In this document: positions 33,879-43,093 of the stretch, in pieces
Layout of the letters: every line of letters starts with the position of its first letter
Numbering within the stretch: position 1 is the first letter of the stretch
Assembly (NCBI GenBank): GCA_030829545.1
Contig: JAURAI010000010.1
Coordinates: forward strand, 1 to 63,180
DNA: 63,180 nucleotides
Origin: Candidatus Poseidonia sp.
GTDB taxonomy: Archaea > Thermoplasmatota > Poseidoniia > Poseidoniales > Poseidoniaceae
Direction of reading: 5' to 3'
Made by a program: the position numbers and the translations under genes
Notes under the pieces: model-generated
Databases searched by the model: none
What the model saw: only the letters and a program-made list of their open reading frames with translations
What the model was told of the DNA's origin: nothing

Positions 33879-34573
33879 CAGACCACCCCCTTTTGTTGCC
33901 TCGCTTGATTGAGGAGCCAGCGATGAAAGCGTCGGTCGAGAGTGAGTTCTGGGTGAAAGGTGAGACCTAATTTGCTACCGTCTTGAACTCCGACGACCTC
34001 ATCTCCCAAACGGGCAGCAACGGTGCAAGAAATACTTGCAGCATCAAAGCGTGGAGCTCGAATAAAGACGCCAGGGAATCCAGCATCCAAGGTGTTGGCT
34101 CCCAAGGATTGGACTTCGAGGGGTTGGTGTTGAAATCGGTCGGGGCCAACAGGGGCGATTGCTTTGTAGTCTGCTTGAGGCGTTTGAAGGACCACATCGA
34201 CCACGCCCTCAAAGGATTGACGTTGACGCCCCCAAGCATTTCGAGCGATCTTGGCACCGACATAGGGTTCACGGCCGGCACCCGGAGAGGCGAGGAGGAT
34301 GGCGCCCGCACAGGTTCCAAGAACGGGTTTGTGCGGATAGCTGTCCATCCAGTCAAACAGCGCACTGAGCATGGATTCATACTGGCTGGCAATCCGCATT
34401 GTGGTGGACTCTCCGCCGGGTAGAATCATGGCATCAAGGTCTTCAGTCACATGGTCAGCTCGACGGCATTCAACGGTTTCAACATCAAAACCTAATTCTG
34501 CAGCCGCACCGCGAAGCGCTTCAGCATGCTCGTGACGAGCACCTTGGAGCATCGCAATACCCACACGGAGCAT
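33878..34573 (-). CDS. pdxT: Pyridoxal 5'-phosphate synthase glutaminase subunit
   Basis: 231 residues, slightly longer than usual (about 200) but with all signatures. GGEST is at about 54, the nucleophile Cys is in GTCAGAILLASPG, and the His-x-Glu pair is in TFHPELT. PdxT frees ammonia from glutamine for PdxS, which is not in this window. ATG at 34573 is preferred; GTG at 34579 is two codons upstream. It shares a message with the radical SAM gene. Confidence 0.92.
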   Translation of the reverse strand: MLRVGIAMLQGARHEHAEALRGAAAELGFDVETVECRRADHVTEDLDAMILPGGESTTMRIASQYESMLSALFDWMDSYPHKPVLGTCAGAILLASPGAGREPYVGAKIARNAWGRQRQSFEGVVDVVLQTPQADYKAIAPVGPDRFQHQPLEVQSLGANTLDAGFPGVFIRAPRFDAASISCTVAARLGDEVVGVQDGSKLGLTFHPELTLDRRFHRWLLNQARQQKGVV

Positions 34574-34647
34574 GTTCACCGCTCTCGGCTCTTCCCTATG
34601 AGGTCAGCGCATTCTGAAGGTTTGTTTGGAGGGTGCTGAGGGGTCTG

Positions 34648-34656
34648 TTTCAAAAA
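34648..34656 (+). promoter_or_regulatory. TATA-like box for class V aminotransferase gene
   Basis: TTTCAAAAA lies 22-30 bases before the ATG at 34678. An AAGGA site 6 bases before the same ATG means either leaderless or short-leader translation. Confidence 0.4.
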
Positions 34657-34677
34657 CCGCCGTGACAAGGAAGACGC

Positions 34678-35862
34678 ATGGCCTACAATGACGACTGCTT
34701 CCTTGTCCCCGGACCTGTGCGCATGAACGACGCTTGCCTTCAGGCGATGGCGACACCGGTGATGACGGCACGTGGCCCAGAGTTTCGAAAGGTGATGGCT
34801 GAACTTAATTCTGGACTTCGTTATGCCTTCAATTTATCACCCTCATCACCTGAAATGAAAACCCAGTCTTGGACTGGAGAAGATGGTTACAAAGTCGTTG
34901 TTGTCACGGGCAGTGGAACTGCCGCGATGGAGATGGTCATCGCAAACCGCTTTCGACAAAACGACCTGGTGCTCGTCCCAACCAATGGTAAGTTTGGTGA
35001 ACGAGTTGCTCATATTTGTGAACAATTTTGCAATGTGAAGCACATCAAATACGATTGGGGGCGTTCCTTTGACCTCTACGAATTAGAGCAACAACTGGAG
35101 CGTGGCTGCTACGAAGCCTTGCTCATCTGTCACAACGAAACGAGCACCGGCATCACCCAGGATGCTGAGGCCATCGCAGAAATATGCGAACGCTACAACG
35201 TCTCGTTCATCCTTGACGGCATCACGTCGGTTGGAGGTATGCCCGTTCACCCAGCCAAATGGAAGGCTGAGGCCGTGGTCATGGGGGCGCAAAAATGCAC
35301 CGCGGGACCGTCAGGAATCGCTGCGATAGCCGTGAATGAACATTGTGTTGAGCGCATGAAAGCCATAAATTTGCAAAATGATACGAATCCTCGTTACTAC
35401 TTTGACATGATTGCTGCCTTGAAGAATGGAGATGACGACCAAACACCATGGACGCCTGCAATCAATCTCGCCATGGGATGGGCAGCAGCACTCAACACCC
35501 TCAAAGAAGAGACCAATGAAGTTCGATGGGAACGCTGCAAGCGCCTGGCATCAGGCGTTCGTTCCCTGTTCACAGAACTAGGGTTCATGCTCCTCGCAGA
35601 TTCTGGCCAACAAAGCAACACCGTAACGGCCATTATGTATCCCGAAGGCATCAACGATGAATGGCGAAGTGCACTCAAGGACAAGTACAACACCCAAGTC
35701 ATTGGAGCACAGGACCATCTCAAAGGAGCCATGTTCAGAGTTGGTTCAATGGGTGAAACACCCGTTGAAGAGATGGTAGAAGGATGCAAACGAATGATCG
35801 CTTGTTTCAATGACTTTGGAATGAACCTCCCAGAGGTTGATGTTGAATCCCATTTCTTGTGA
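34678..35862 (+). CDS. Class V aminotransferase (serine/alanine-glyoxylate type)
   Basis: 394 residues. The N-terminal VPGPVRMNDACLQAM and TARGPEFRKVM are typical of the alanine-glyoxylate/serine-pyruvate/phosphoserine group (COG0075). PLP-site features are TGSGTAAMEM, DGITSVGG (with the PLP Asp) and the Lys in VMGAQKCTAGPSG. It transfers the amino group between small amino acids and 2-oxo acids; serine-glyoxylate or an archaeal phosphoserine-related reaction are the likeliest. The nadM start follows 9 bases after its stop. Confidence 0.85.
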   Translation: MAYNDDCFLVPGPVRMNDACLQAMATPVMTARGPEFRKVMAELNSGLRYAFNLSPSSPEMKTQSWTGEDGYKVVVVTGSGTAAMEMVIANRFRQNDLVLVPTNGKFGERVAHICEQFCNVKHIKYDWGRSFDLYELEQQLERGCYEALLICHNETSTGITQDAEAIAEICERYNVSFILDGITSVGGMPVHPAKWKAEAVVMGAQKCTAGPSGIAAIAVNEHCVERMKAINLQNDTNPRYYFDMIAALKNGDDDQTPWTPAINLAMGWAAALNTLKEETNEVRWERCKRLASGVRSLFTELGFMLLADSGQQSNTVTAIMYPEGINDEWRSALKDKYNTQVIGAQDHLKGAMFRVGSMGETPVEEMVEGCKRMIACFNDFGMNLPEVDVESHFL

Positions 35863-35871
35863 GGCTGAACG

Positions 35872-36420
35872 ATGGTACGCTGTATTGTGTTGGGTCGCTT
35901 CCAACCATTCCATATGGGTCATGCACGTCTTGTCGAGGCTGCAATTGAGCACGCACAAGGTGATGAAGTGGTTGTAGCGATTGGCTCTGCACAAGCTGAG
36001 TGGGAATCTCGCAACCCTTGGACCTATGACGAGCGAAACGAGATGGTCCAAGCGTGGGCCTCGGCACATCAGCACGCCATCACTGTTGTCGGAATTGATG
36101 ACATCAACGATGCTCCAAACTGGGTAGAACATGCCACCAAAACACATGGAGAAGGAGTGTTGGTCACTTCAGACGGGCCAACCGCTGAATTGTATCATGC
36201 CAGCCAATGGACCATCCACCATGTTGACCTTCATGAGCGTGAAACCTTCGAAGGATGGCGTGTACGTCAATCCGTGCGGATGTTGTCAACTGTCATGGAT
36301 GATGATGCCACACGTGAAGTCTTGAAACAGAGTGTTCCCTCTGGTGTGATTGAGTGGCTGATTGAAAACGATGCGATCTTCCGTTGCTCTACCTTTGAGA
36401 CAGGCGTTCATGCTGGCTGA
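35872..36420 (+). CDS. nadM: Nicotinamide-nucleotide adenylyltransferase, archaeal NadM type
   Basis: 182 residues, the archaeal length. The nucleotidyltransferase motif GRFQPFHMGHARLV contains His-x-Gly-His. AIGSAQAEWESRNPWTYDERNEM matches the NadM substrate loop, and WRVRQSVR at the C-terminal end replaces the usual ISxTxxR motif with a related Arg-rich one. It makes NAD from NMN and ATP in the cytosol. It converges directly on grpE, whose stop codon begins at the next base. Confidence 0.93.
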   Translation: MVRCIVLGRFQPFHMGHARLVEAAIEHAQGDEVVVAIGSAQAEWESRNPWTYDERNEMVQAWASAHQHAITVVGIDDINDAPNWVEHATKTHGEGVLVTSDGPTAELYHASQWTIHHVDLHERETFEGWRVRQSVRMLSTVMDDDATREVLKQSVPSGVIEWLIENDAIFRCSTFETGVHAG

Positions 36421-36987
36421 TTATTCAGACGCAACGACCACGCGAGCGACAGTAACGACCTTGCTTTTGTACATGTAGCCTTCTTCAAGGACCTCCACGA
36501 CAGTCCCAGCGGCATAATGCTCCGAAGGTGGAATCATGGTGATTGCTTCCATTTTGGCAGGGTCAAAGACTTGCCCTTTGGCCTCGATGGCAATCACGCC
36601 GTCGGCCTGAAGTTCGTGCCACAATTTGTTACGCAGCAATCGCAGCCCTTGTGCAACAGGACTCTCGTCATCGCTTTCAATACCGGTAAGAGCACGGTCA
36701 ACATCGCCCAGAATGGTGAGCATTCTTCGGGCAAGCCCCATGCCTCCGTATTGAATGACTTCTGCCTTTTCAGCCATCATTCGCTTTCTGATGTTTTGAA
36801 TTTCAGCATCTCTGTAAGCGATTTCCTTCTCAGCAAAATCCGCCCGCTCAAGGGCGACTTCAAGGGGGTCCCGTTCTTCTTCTACGGGAACCTCAGTATC
36901 CTCGATTGGGGTTTGCTCAAGAGTTTCTTCAACGACAGGAGGTGCGGGATCTTCCACAGTCTCGTCAGCAGGTATCTCTTCCGTCAT
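36421..36987 (-). CDS. grpE: GrpE nucleotide exchange factor
   Basis: 188 residues. An acidic, Pro-rich N-terminal 45 residues precede the long helix (AEKEIAYRDAEIQNIRKRM) and the beta-wing ending PPSEHYAAGTVVEVLEEGYMYKSKVVTVARVVVA, which is the family signature. It releases ADP from DnaK. No dnaK or dnaJ lies in this window, so GrpE is separated from its usual partners. A TTCAAAAT box 24-31 bases upstream supports a leaderless start at 36987. Confidence 0.92.
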   Translation of the reverse strand: MTEEIPADETVEDPAPPVVEETLEQTPIEDTEVPVEEERDPLEVALERADFAEKEIAYRDAEIQNIRKRMMAEKAEVIQYGGMGLARRMLTILGDVDRALTGIESDDESPVAQGLRLLRNKLWHELQADGVIAIEAKGQVFDPAKMEAITMIPPSEHYAAGTVVEVLEEGYMYKSKVVTVARVVVASE

Positions 36988-37010
36988 CGTCCCTACCGTT
37001 CAGCAGGATG

Positions 37011-37018
37011 ATTTTGAA
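37011..37018 (-). promoter_or_regulatory. TATA-like box for grpE
   Basis: TTCAAAAT on the minus strand, 24-31 bases before the ATG at 36987, overlapping the end of the neighbouring minus-strand gene region. Confidence 0.4.
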
Positions 37019-37029
37019 CCCCTCGCTCC

Positions 37030-37770
37030 TCAGCGATGAAGACGAGCCGAAAGATTCCACTCTCCATGACCCCATTTTGATGCCTCAAGGTGCTCCCGTC
37101 CGAGGATCAATACCAGATCGTCGTCACCCTCGACTCGGTTGACCGTATGGACCAAAGCTTTCGACGTTCGAGTATGGGCCTCAAAGGTTGGAACGATTTT
37201 CGGGTCTTCTGATTCCTCGATGGTCTCACCCAATTCAACACGTCGCTGCATCCAATTCATCACAACTCGCTGAGAAAATTCATCCTCAGAGAGCCCATTC
37301 AGGTGTTGTAAAACTTCATCCCACAGAGAGGCTGTATACAATTCATGGATGTCGTTCGCCTCTCTGCCAATCGCTTCTTCAAGGTAGAGGAAGGCACGAC
37401 CTTCCCAAACTTCCCAACTTCCAAGACTCGCCCATTTCATGAGATGAAGCAATCCCTCTTCACCGTCTTTACACGATGCGAGAACATCCAAAACATGTCC
37501 GCCATCATCTCCTTTTTGTTGGTCCATCCAATCCAACCATTCAGCCTCAGCATCGATGGCAAAGGTCACGGTGAGACGGTTATCTTGGACAGGACGCATC
37601 TCACGTAGATTTCCCGTTTCCATGTGAGTTCTCAATTCACCCCATGTCAGTCCGAGAAGATGGTCAAGGGTTGGGGCATGGACGAGCAGCCCTACCATTT
37701 CCAAGCCCATGGTGCAAGGCAGGGATAGGTCCCGTTTGAGGGCATCGCTTGCTCGCACTATTTTTGTCAC
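37030..37770 (-). CDS. Soluble protein of unknown function upstream of grpE
   Basis: 246 residues, acidic, with several Trp-containing helices and no membrane segment or familiar motif. It is read from a GTG at 37770; a second GTG at 37758 has GGTGA 8 bases before it and may be the true start. The gene ends 42 bases before grpE on the same strand and is divergent from the DRG GTPase. Repeated short motifs such as WDEVLQHLNGLSEDEF suggest an alpha-helical fold. No family is recognised. Confidence 0.7.
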   Translation of the reverse strand: MTKIVRASDALKRDLSLPCTMGLEMVGLLVHAPTLDHLLGLTWGELRTHMETGNLREMRPVQDNRLTVTFAIDAEAEWLDWMDQQKGDDGGHVLDVLASCKDGEEGLLHLMKWASLGSWEVWEGRAFLYLEEAIGREANDIHELYTASLWDEVLQHLNGLSEDEFSQRVVMNWMQRRVELGETIEESEDPKIVPTFEAHTRTSKALVHTVNRVEGDDDLVLILGREHLEASKWGHGEWNLSARLHR

Positions 37771-37836
37771 CCTACCCCCGCTTTCGTAAGAGCCTTCAAG
37801 AACGACGTGCTAAACCCCGATACCGGAGGCATTGGC

Positions 37837-38952
37837 TTGGCTACGATCAAAGAGCAAATCGAATTGATTCGCGCTGAGATCGATAAAACCCAAAAAAACA
37901 AAGCCACCAACGCTCACATTGGGAAGTTGAAGGCGAAAATCGCCCAACTCAAAATCAAGGAAGAGAAGACGGCCGCTCACTCAAAAGCAAGTGGTGGAGG
38001 CAAAGGATTCGAAATTCGGAAATCTGGCGATGCAACCGTTGCATTGGTTGGATTCCCATCAGTAGGTAAATCCACGCTGATTTCAAAAGTCACCGATGCT
38101 CATTCCGAAACAGGTGGTTACGCCTTTACCACGCTCACCTGTATTCCCGGCGTCATGGAACATCGCGGGGCTAAAATCCAAATTTTGGATTTACCCGGTC
38201 TCATCAAAGGTGCTGCAGAAGGAAAGGGAAGAGGGCGTGAGATTCTCAACGTCATCCGCAGTGCAGACATGGTCCTCTACATCGTCGACCCTTTCCAAGA
38301 CGGTCACTTTGATGTGCTGCACAGGGAATTGCACAATGCTGGTCTGCGCCTCAATGAAATCAAACCCCCCGTTTTCATCAAACGAACCGACCGCGGTGGT
38401 ATTGAAGTGCGCAGCACTGTAGAACAAACCCATCTGACGGAAGAAGAAATGGCAGACATCATCCGCTCATTTGGCTATACATCCGCTCTTGTCACGCTTC
38501 GAGAGAATTCAACAGCCGAACAAATCGTTGACGCCCTCGCAGGAAACCGAGTCTATGAAAAAGCCGTTATTGCGGTCAATAAAATCGATATTGCCACCGA
38601 ATATGACATCGCTCGTGCTCGTAGCGCACTTCCGCAAGCCTGGCCAATCATGAACATCTCAGCCTTCAAAGACATTGGTTTAGATGAACTCAAGGACTTT
38701 ATCTACGACAACCTCGGCTTCATGCGAGTCTATCTCAAACCGCAGGGCCAAGAAGCCGATATGGAAGAACCATTGATTGTCAAAGACGATTCTACCGTCC
38801 AGAACATCTGCATCAAACTCCATCGGGACTTTGTAAGGAAATTCCGCTTTGCTAGAATACGTGGTCCGAGCGCTAAGTTTGATGACCAGCGCGTCGGTTT
38901 GGATCATCAACTCAAGGACGGCGACGTCCTAACAATTGTCGTCAAGCGCTAA
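37837..38952 (+). CDS. DRG-family translation-associated GTPase
   Basis: 371 residues from TTG at 37837, which has GGAGG seven bases upstream and aligns with the N-termini of archaeal DRG proteins (IKEQIELIRAEIDKTQKNKATNAHIGKLKAKIAQL). A GTG at 37807 would add ten residues. GTPase motifs are GFPSVGKST (G1), DLPG (G3) and NKID (G4). A TGS domain closes the protein (IVKDDSTVQNICIKLHRDFVRKFRFARI ... GDVLTIVV). DRG proteins bind ribosomes in archaea and eukaryotes. This gene stands alone between minus-strand genes. Confidence 0.92.
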   Translation: MATIKEQIELIRAEIDKTQKNKATNAHIGKLKAKIAQLKIKEEKTAAHSKASGGGKGFEIRKSGDATVALVGFPSVGKSTLISKVTDAHSETGGYAFTTLTCIPGVMEHRGAKIQILDLPGLIKGAAEGKGRGREILNVIRSADMVLYIVDPFQDGHFDVLHRELHNAGLRLNEIKPPVFIKRTDRGGIEVRSTVEQTHLTEEEMADIIRSFGYTSALVTLRENSTAEQIVDALAGNRVYEKAVIAVNKIDIATEYDIARARSALPQAWPIMNISAFKDIGLDELKDFIYDNLGFMRVYLKPQGQEADMEEPLIVKDDSTVQNICIKLHRDFVRKFRFARIRGPSAKFDDQRVGLDHQLKDGDVLTIVVKR

Positions 38953-38955
38953 GAC

Positions 38956-41097
38956 TTATTCGAGAATAGCATCGGGTACGAGCTTTAGAGATTCTACTTC
39001 TTGACCAAGACCCAACGTTCGGTCTGTTTCCTCGGGATCGATGAGAAGCGTTGCTAAAATGACCATTGTTTCAAGGAATGCTGCGATGTAAAAGATGGTC
39101 TGGTAGTCATAGCGTGCCGCAACAATGGGTGCTAACTGGTAGCCGATGATGGCAGAGAGGTTCATCATCGCCATGTATCCCGTGAATTGAGTTCCACCCA
39201 CTTCAGACCATGTAACACGCATCATCAATGAATAAGCACAGATGGACACGATGGCCCAAAGGAAGGTGTGTGCCACCCAGACCAACATCATGAACCAACC
39301 TTCACTCCACATTGAATCCATCATCCCCCATGTGAGAGTGACCAAAGAAGCCGCCAGTGCAGCGAACATGAGCATGGATTTGCCTCCAAAGCGGCGTCCA
39401 AGTTCTCCACCTGCCATGGCGCCCAACATCGTCACAATGAGGATGATACCGCCCTTGGTCGCATTGAACTCCTCTTGACTCCAACCCAATTCCTGCAAGA
39501 ACAGCAAGGGGAGGATGGGAATCAGGATGAAGGCGAGTGAAATGACCAAACTAACGGCTATTCCAAGTTGCGCCGAGCGAACTGAAAACGCCATCTTAAT
39601 ATTGCTGAGAATCACTCGGAAATCACGCACTTCTTCGGGCTCATCTTCATCCCCCACAACCTCGCCATCCTCCCATGGAAAGCGCTTCTCTCCGGGGCGT
39701 TCACGCATGAAGAGCGGCACCAACATGATGACGAGAAGAATGGGGATTTGAATCAAAAAAGCACCTCTGATGCCGACGACACCAATGATGGTACCCAGAC
39801 CAGCACCGCCGATCACACCACCGAGTGATTTTGAAGTGAACATGTAACTGTTGACCCGTTCAAATTCATGCGGCTGAAGCACATCGACCGCAAGAGCATC
39901 TGTTGATACATCCTGAAGAGCAGTGAATACATTGTAGACAAAGAAAAGCCCACCCAATAACGAAATGTTGTCGGTCAAATTTGGTATCATCAGCATGGCC
40001 ACGAGCAACGCAATCATGCCGGTTTGAGCGATGAGAATCCAGGGACGGCGACGGCCCAGTTCGGGAATTTGGAAGCGGTCAATGACGGGTCCCCAAAGGA
40101 ATTTGAAGGACCAGGGAAGGGTCCCGAGTGTTAGCAAATAGGCCAAATCTCCAGCATCCGCACCCTCAGCAGCGAGGAACGTGACCATGGTGACCGTGAT
40201 GAATCCCCACGGAACACCTTGAGCAACGTAGAGAGCCGACAACGTGATGACTCGGGCCCGATAACTATCGATGAGCGTATCGCCATCAGAAGTTGAAACT
40301 CCTTCGGCACTTTCCGTCGGTTCACTGAAATCTAAGTCCAGGTGGAAGCGATGGCGCTTTTGAGTGGCAACGTAGCCGACAAAGATCACCATCCCGACAA
40401 ACCACGGGAGGAAGATGCCAACGCCGATGGCTCCTTCACCCACAGCGAGCGAGGAAAGTTCTTCGCCATCCTCGCCGAGAACCCTGAAATCAATGACATG
40501 GAGGCTGACGCTGCTTTGAACGGTTTCCCCTTCATCGTCGTGCGAACAAAATGTGCCTTCAAAGGCACGTGCATCGACAATGATGCTCAGGTCGTAGGCA
40601 CCAAGAGCCGATTGACCGAACGAAAGTTGAGATTCAATGCTTGCCTTGGTCAATCCTTCGATGGGGCCGTTGAGTAACGAATGGTTGTGCCATGTCAAAT
40701 TCACATCATGCGACCCTGGATTCTCCCCTGATGCACTCAATGTCCAGTCGGCTTTGGTTGCGGTTGCATCAATGATGTCGGGTACGTTGTCTTCTCCACC
40801 CGTGCACAATCCACCGTTGGCCGTTTCGTCTTCTTGCGGGTAATCCAATTCAAAGGAAATACCAACGACATTCCCACCTGCATTATCAATCGCTTGACTC
40901 ATCAAACTTGAATCCAGAGTCCATGAAACGAGCTCTTGGTCTGCATAATAATCAGTTTTGGATTCGAGTTCAACCGTTGTCCACGTGGATTCAACGATGT
41001 ACGTACCAACAGGTCCCGCGTCTGAATCGGCATCTCCGATACAGCCCGTTAAGGGGAGGAGAAGGACCAAGACAACAAGGAAGTGAACAGGTCGCAC
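38956..41097 (-). CDS. MFS permease (AmpG/SLC33-like) fused to lipoprotein ectodomain
   Basis: 713 residues. A lipoprotein-like signal ends at LTGC (Cys 19), followed by about 200 residues of beta-rich extracytoplasmic sequence. A membrane helix (IGVGIFLPWFVGMVIFVGYVA) near 225-245 leads to a full major-facilitator domain from about 280. The MFS part matches AmpG/acetyl-CoA-transporter types: YVAQGVPWGFITVTMVTFL, WSFKFLWGPVIDRF and ALQDVSTDALAVD. GTG at 41097 is the start. Substrates of relatives are muropeptides or acetyl-CoA; without murein here the substrate is open. The lipoprotein fusion is unusual. Confidence 0.83.
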   Translation of the reverse strand: MRPVHFLVVLVLLLPLTGCIGDADSDAGPVGTYIVESTWTTVELESKTDYYADQELVSWTLDSSLMSQAIDNAGGNVVGISFELDYPQEDETANGGLCTGGEDNVPDIIDATATKADWTLSASGENPGSHDVNLTWHNHSLLNGPIEGLTKASIESQLSFGQSALGAYDLSIIVDARAFEGTFCSHDDEGETVQSSVSLHVIDFRVLGEDGEELSSLAVGEGAIGVGIFLPWFVGMVIFVGYVATQKRHRFHLDLDFSEPTESAEGVSTSDGDTLIDSYRARVITLSALYVAQGVPWGFITVTMVTFLAAEGADAGDLAYLLTLGTLPWSFKFLWGPVIDRFQIPELGRRRPWILIAQTGMIALLVAMLMIPNLTDNISLLGGLFFVYNVFTALQDVSTDALAVDVLQPHEFERVNSYMFTSKSLGGVIGGAGLGTIIGVVGIRGAFLIQIPILLVIMLVPLFMRERPGEKRFPWEDGEVVGDEDEPEEVRDFRVILSNIKMAFSVRSAQLGIAVSLVISLAFILIPILPLLFLQELGWSQEEFNATKGGIILIVTMLGAMAGGELGRRFGGKSMLMFAALAASLVTLTWGMMDSMWSEGWFMMLVWVAHTFLWAIVSICAYSLMMRVTWSEVGGTQFTGYMAMMNLSAIIGYQLAPIVAARYDYQTIFYIAAFLETMVILATLLIDPEETDRTLGLGQEVESLKLVPDAILE

Positions 41098-41162
41098 AAA
41101 ATAAGGGCTGCAGGGTCAGCCTTCAAGATTGTTCACGAATGTCCAAGGGTGAACTGATGGAT

Positions 41163-41480
41163 TTAATCCCAAATGCCCATGTCCATGCGTGCATCTTCAC
41201 TGGCGTGGATTTTGGGATCCCAGCGGGGCGTCCACACCAAATTGATGTGAACTGAATGAAGACCCTCAGCTGAAAGGGCTGCGCGATGCGCTGCCGCCAT
41301 AATTTCTGGAGCAGCAGGACATCCCGGAGAGGTCAGTGTGAGGTCAACTTCTGCATGAAGGCCCTCATCTTTGTCTTCAAAACGAACGTCATAGACCAGT
41401 CCAAGTTCAACGATTGAAAGTTCAAGTTCAGGGTCCTCTACCTCATCAAGTTGTATCATTACCGATTCCTTTGTGGCCAT
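41163..41480 (-). CDS. sufT: SufT/DUF59-type iron-sulfur assembly protein
   Basis: 105 residues, MIP18/DUF59 fold. The pattern DPELELSIVELGLVYDV, followed by LTLTSPGCPAAPEI with the conserved Cys and VHINLVWTPRWDPKI, is diagnostic. These proteins help iron-sulfur clusters mature or move to targets. ATG at 41480 has GGAGGG six bases upstream; ATG at 41486 overlaps the sufE stop. It is the last gene of the SUF operon. Confidence 0.9.
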   Translation of the reverse strand: MATKESVMIQLDEVEDPELELSIVELGLVYDVRFEDKDEGLHAEVDLTLTSPGCPAAPEIMAAAHRAALSAEGLHSVHINLVWTPRWDPKIHASEDARMDMGIWD

Positions 41481-41482
41481 AC

Positions 41483-41899
41483 TCATCCCTCCATGCTCTG
41501 TCGAATCTCATTCATGACCTTATCGTACATGTTGCGGAAACCGTTTGACCGACTTGGCGTAAGTGTGTTCAACAATCCCATTTCCTCTGCAAAAGCAGGG
41601 GAGATCAATACTGCTTGTGCTGGCGTTAATCCGTCCAGAGCAATGGTCAGAATGCCCATGAGGCCCTGTACCATGCGAGCATCGGCGGCTGAAAGGAATT
41701 GAATGCGCCCGTCATCCATCACAATGCTGACGTGGGCTTCGGACTGACAGCCACGAACCCGTGTCTGCTCGTTCCAATTCTCCGAAGGCAACTCGATGAC
41801 TTCATCAGCCAGCTCAAAAAGCATCTCAAGGCGTTCACGTTTGTCATCAACTGCTTGAAACTCTTCAACCAATTCTTGAAGAGCCACGGGATAGGTCAT
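41483..41899 (-). CDS. sufE: SufE sulfur acceptor
   Basis: 138 residues, normal length. The sulfur-accepting Cys sits in TRVRGCQSEAHV near residue 51, with LMGILTIALDGLTPAQ and the C-terminal RSNGFRNMYDKV as family marks. It takes persulfide sulfur from SufS and hands it to SufB. It overlaps sufS by 4 bases. Confidence 0.93.
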   Translation of the reverse strand: MTYPVALQELVEEFQAVDDKRERLEMLFELADEVIELPSENWNEQTRVRGCQSEAHVSIVMDDGRIQFLSAADARMVQGLMGILTIALDGLTPAQAVLISPAFAEEMGLLNTLTPSRSNGFRNMYDKVMNEIRQSMEG

Positions 41900-43086
41900 G
41901 CAAATTTCTCCACAATTTCACGGATTTCGGCCACGAAGCCTTCTGCTTCCTCTCGTGTATTGTACACGTAAAAAGAAGCACGAACTGTTCCTGAAATGCC
42001 CAATCGGTTGAGCAATGGTTGGGCGCAATGGTGACCTGTACGGACTGCAAAACCTCGTGCATCAAGGAGATGTGCCATGTCTTCACTATTGATGGTAGGG
42101 TGCAAAAATGAGACGACTGCTGCATCGTTCGCCTCGTGACGGCCGTATACCTGCATACCTACGTCACGCAAGGCTTGGGCGACCCAAGAAGCAATGGCGA
42201 TCAGACGGTCGTGTTCAGCGTCCAAGTCAAAGGACTCCATCCATTCCAATGCTGCAGTCCAACCGATTGCCTCGGCGATTCGGGGTGTTCCTGCTTCGAA
42301 TTTATGTTCGTTCGTTTGATAGGTTGAACCCTCGGTCGTGACCGTTTCAATCATATCACCACCGCCCATGAATGGCTGCATGGATTCAAAGGTAGAAGGT
42401 TCAACGAGGAGAGCACCGATGCCGGTTGGGCCGCACATTTTGTGGGCGGAAAATGCCATGAAGTCAGCACCAAAGGCCTCGAAGTCAATCGTGGAATGAG
42501 GCACACCTTGTGCCGCATCGATGAGGACTTTTGCTCCCGCTTTGTGAGAGAGGCGGATGATATCTTCGAGAGGATTACGTACGCCGAGAACATTCGATGT
42601 ATGGACGACACAAACGAGAGCAGCACCCTCGAGAGCGTGCTCAAAAGCGTCCATGTCAAGGGTAAAATGTTGCGTCACTGGAACATAGCGCAATTCAACA
42701 CCCCGCTCTTCTGCCAGCATCTGCCACGGCACAATGTCCGAGTGGTGTTCCATCTCAGTGAGAACGACAGCATCGCCTTTCTTCAGATTGGCCCGACCCC
42801 AAGCGTGAGCAACGAGATTGATGGCCTCGGTGGTACCGCTGGTGATGATGACCTTGGAGGCGTTGAAGCGTTGCTTGAGTTTCGTTCTGCAGGATTCGTA
42901 CCCTTCTGTTGCCTCACCCGCAAGGGTATGGACTGCCCGATGGACATTGGCATTGGATTTTGAATAATAATCATTCATGGCATCAAGAACAACCTGAGGC
43001 TTTTGAGTGGTTGCAGCGTTGTCAAGATAAACGAGCGGGTAGCCGTTGACCTTGCGCTGAAGGATTGGAAATTGGTCACGCAGCAC
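41896..43086 (-). CDS. sufS: Cysteine desulfurase SufS
   Basis: 396 residues. Landmarks are YLDNAATTQKPQ, SGTTEAINLVA, the PLP-Lys region FSAHKMCGPTGIG, and the catalytic Cys loop RTGHHCAQPLLNRLG. It removes sulfur from cysteine as a persulfide for cluster assembly. GTG at 43086 has GGTGA 7 bases before it. It starts 7 bases after the sufD stop and overlaps sufE by 4. Confidence 0.95.
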   Translation of the reverse strand: MLRDQFPILQRKVNGYPLVYLDNAATTQKPQVVLDAMNDYYSKSNANVHRAVHTLAGEATEGYESCRTKLKQRFNASKVIITSGTTEAINLVAHAWGRANLKKGDAVVLTEMEHHSDIVPWQMLAEERGVELRYVPVTQHFTLDMDAFEHALEGAALVCVVHTSNVLGVRNPLEDIIRLSHKAGAKVLIDAAQGVPHSTIDFEAFGADFMAFSAHKMCGPTGIGALLVEPSTFESMQPFMGGGDMIETVTTEGSTYQTNEHKFEAGTPRIAEAIGWTAALEWMESFDLDAEHDRLIAIASWVAQALRDVGMQVYGRHEANDAAVVSFLHPTINSEDMAHLLDARGFAVRTGHHCAQPLLNRLGISGTVRASFYVYNTREEAEGFVAEIREIVEKFA

Positions 43087-43093
43087 CTTGACA

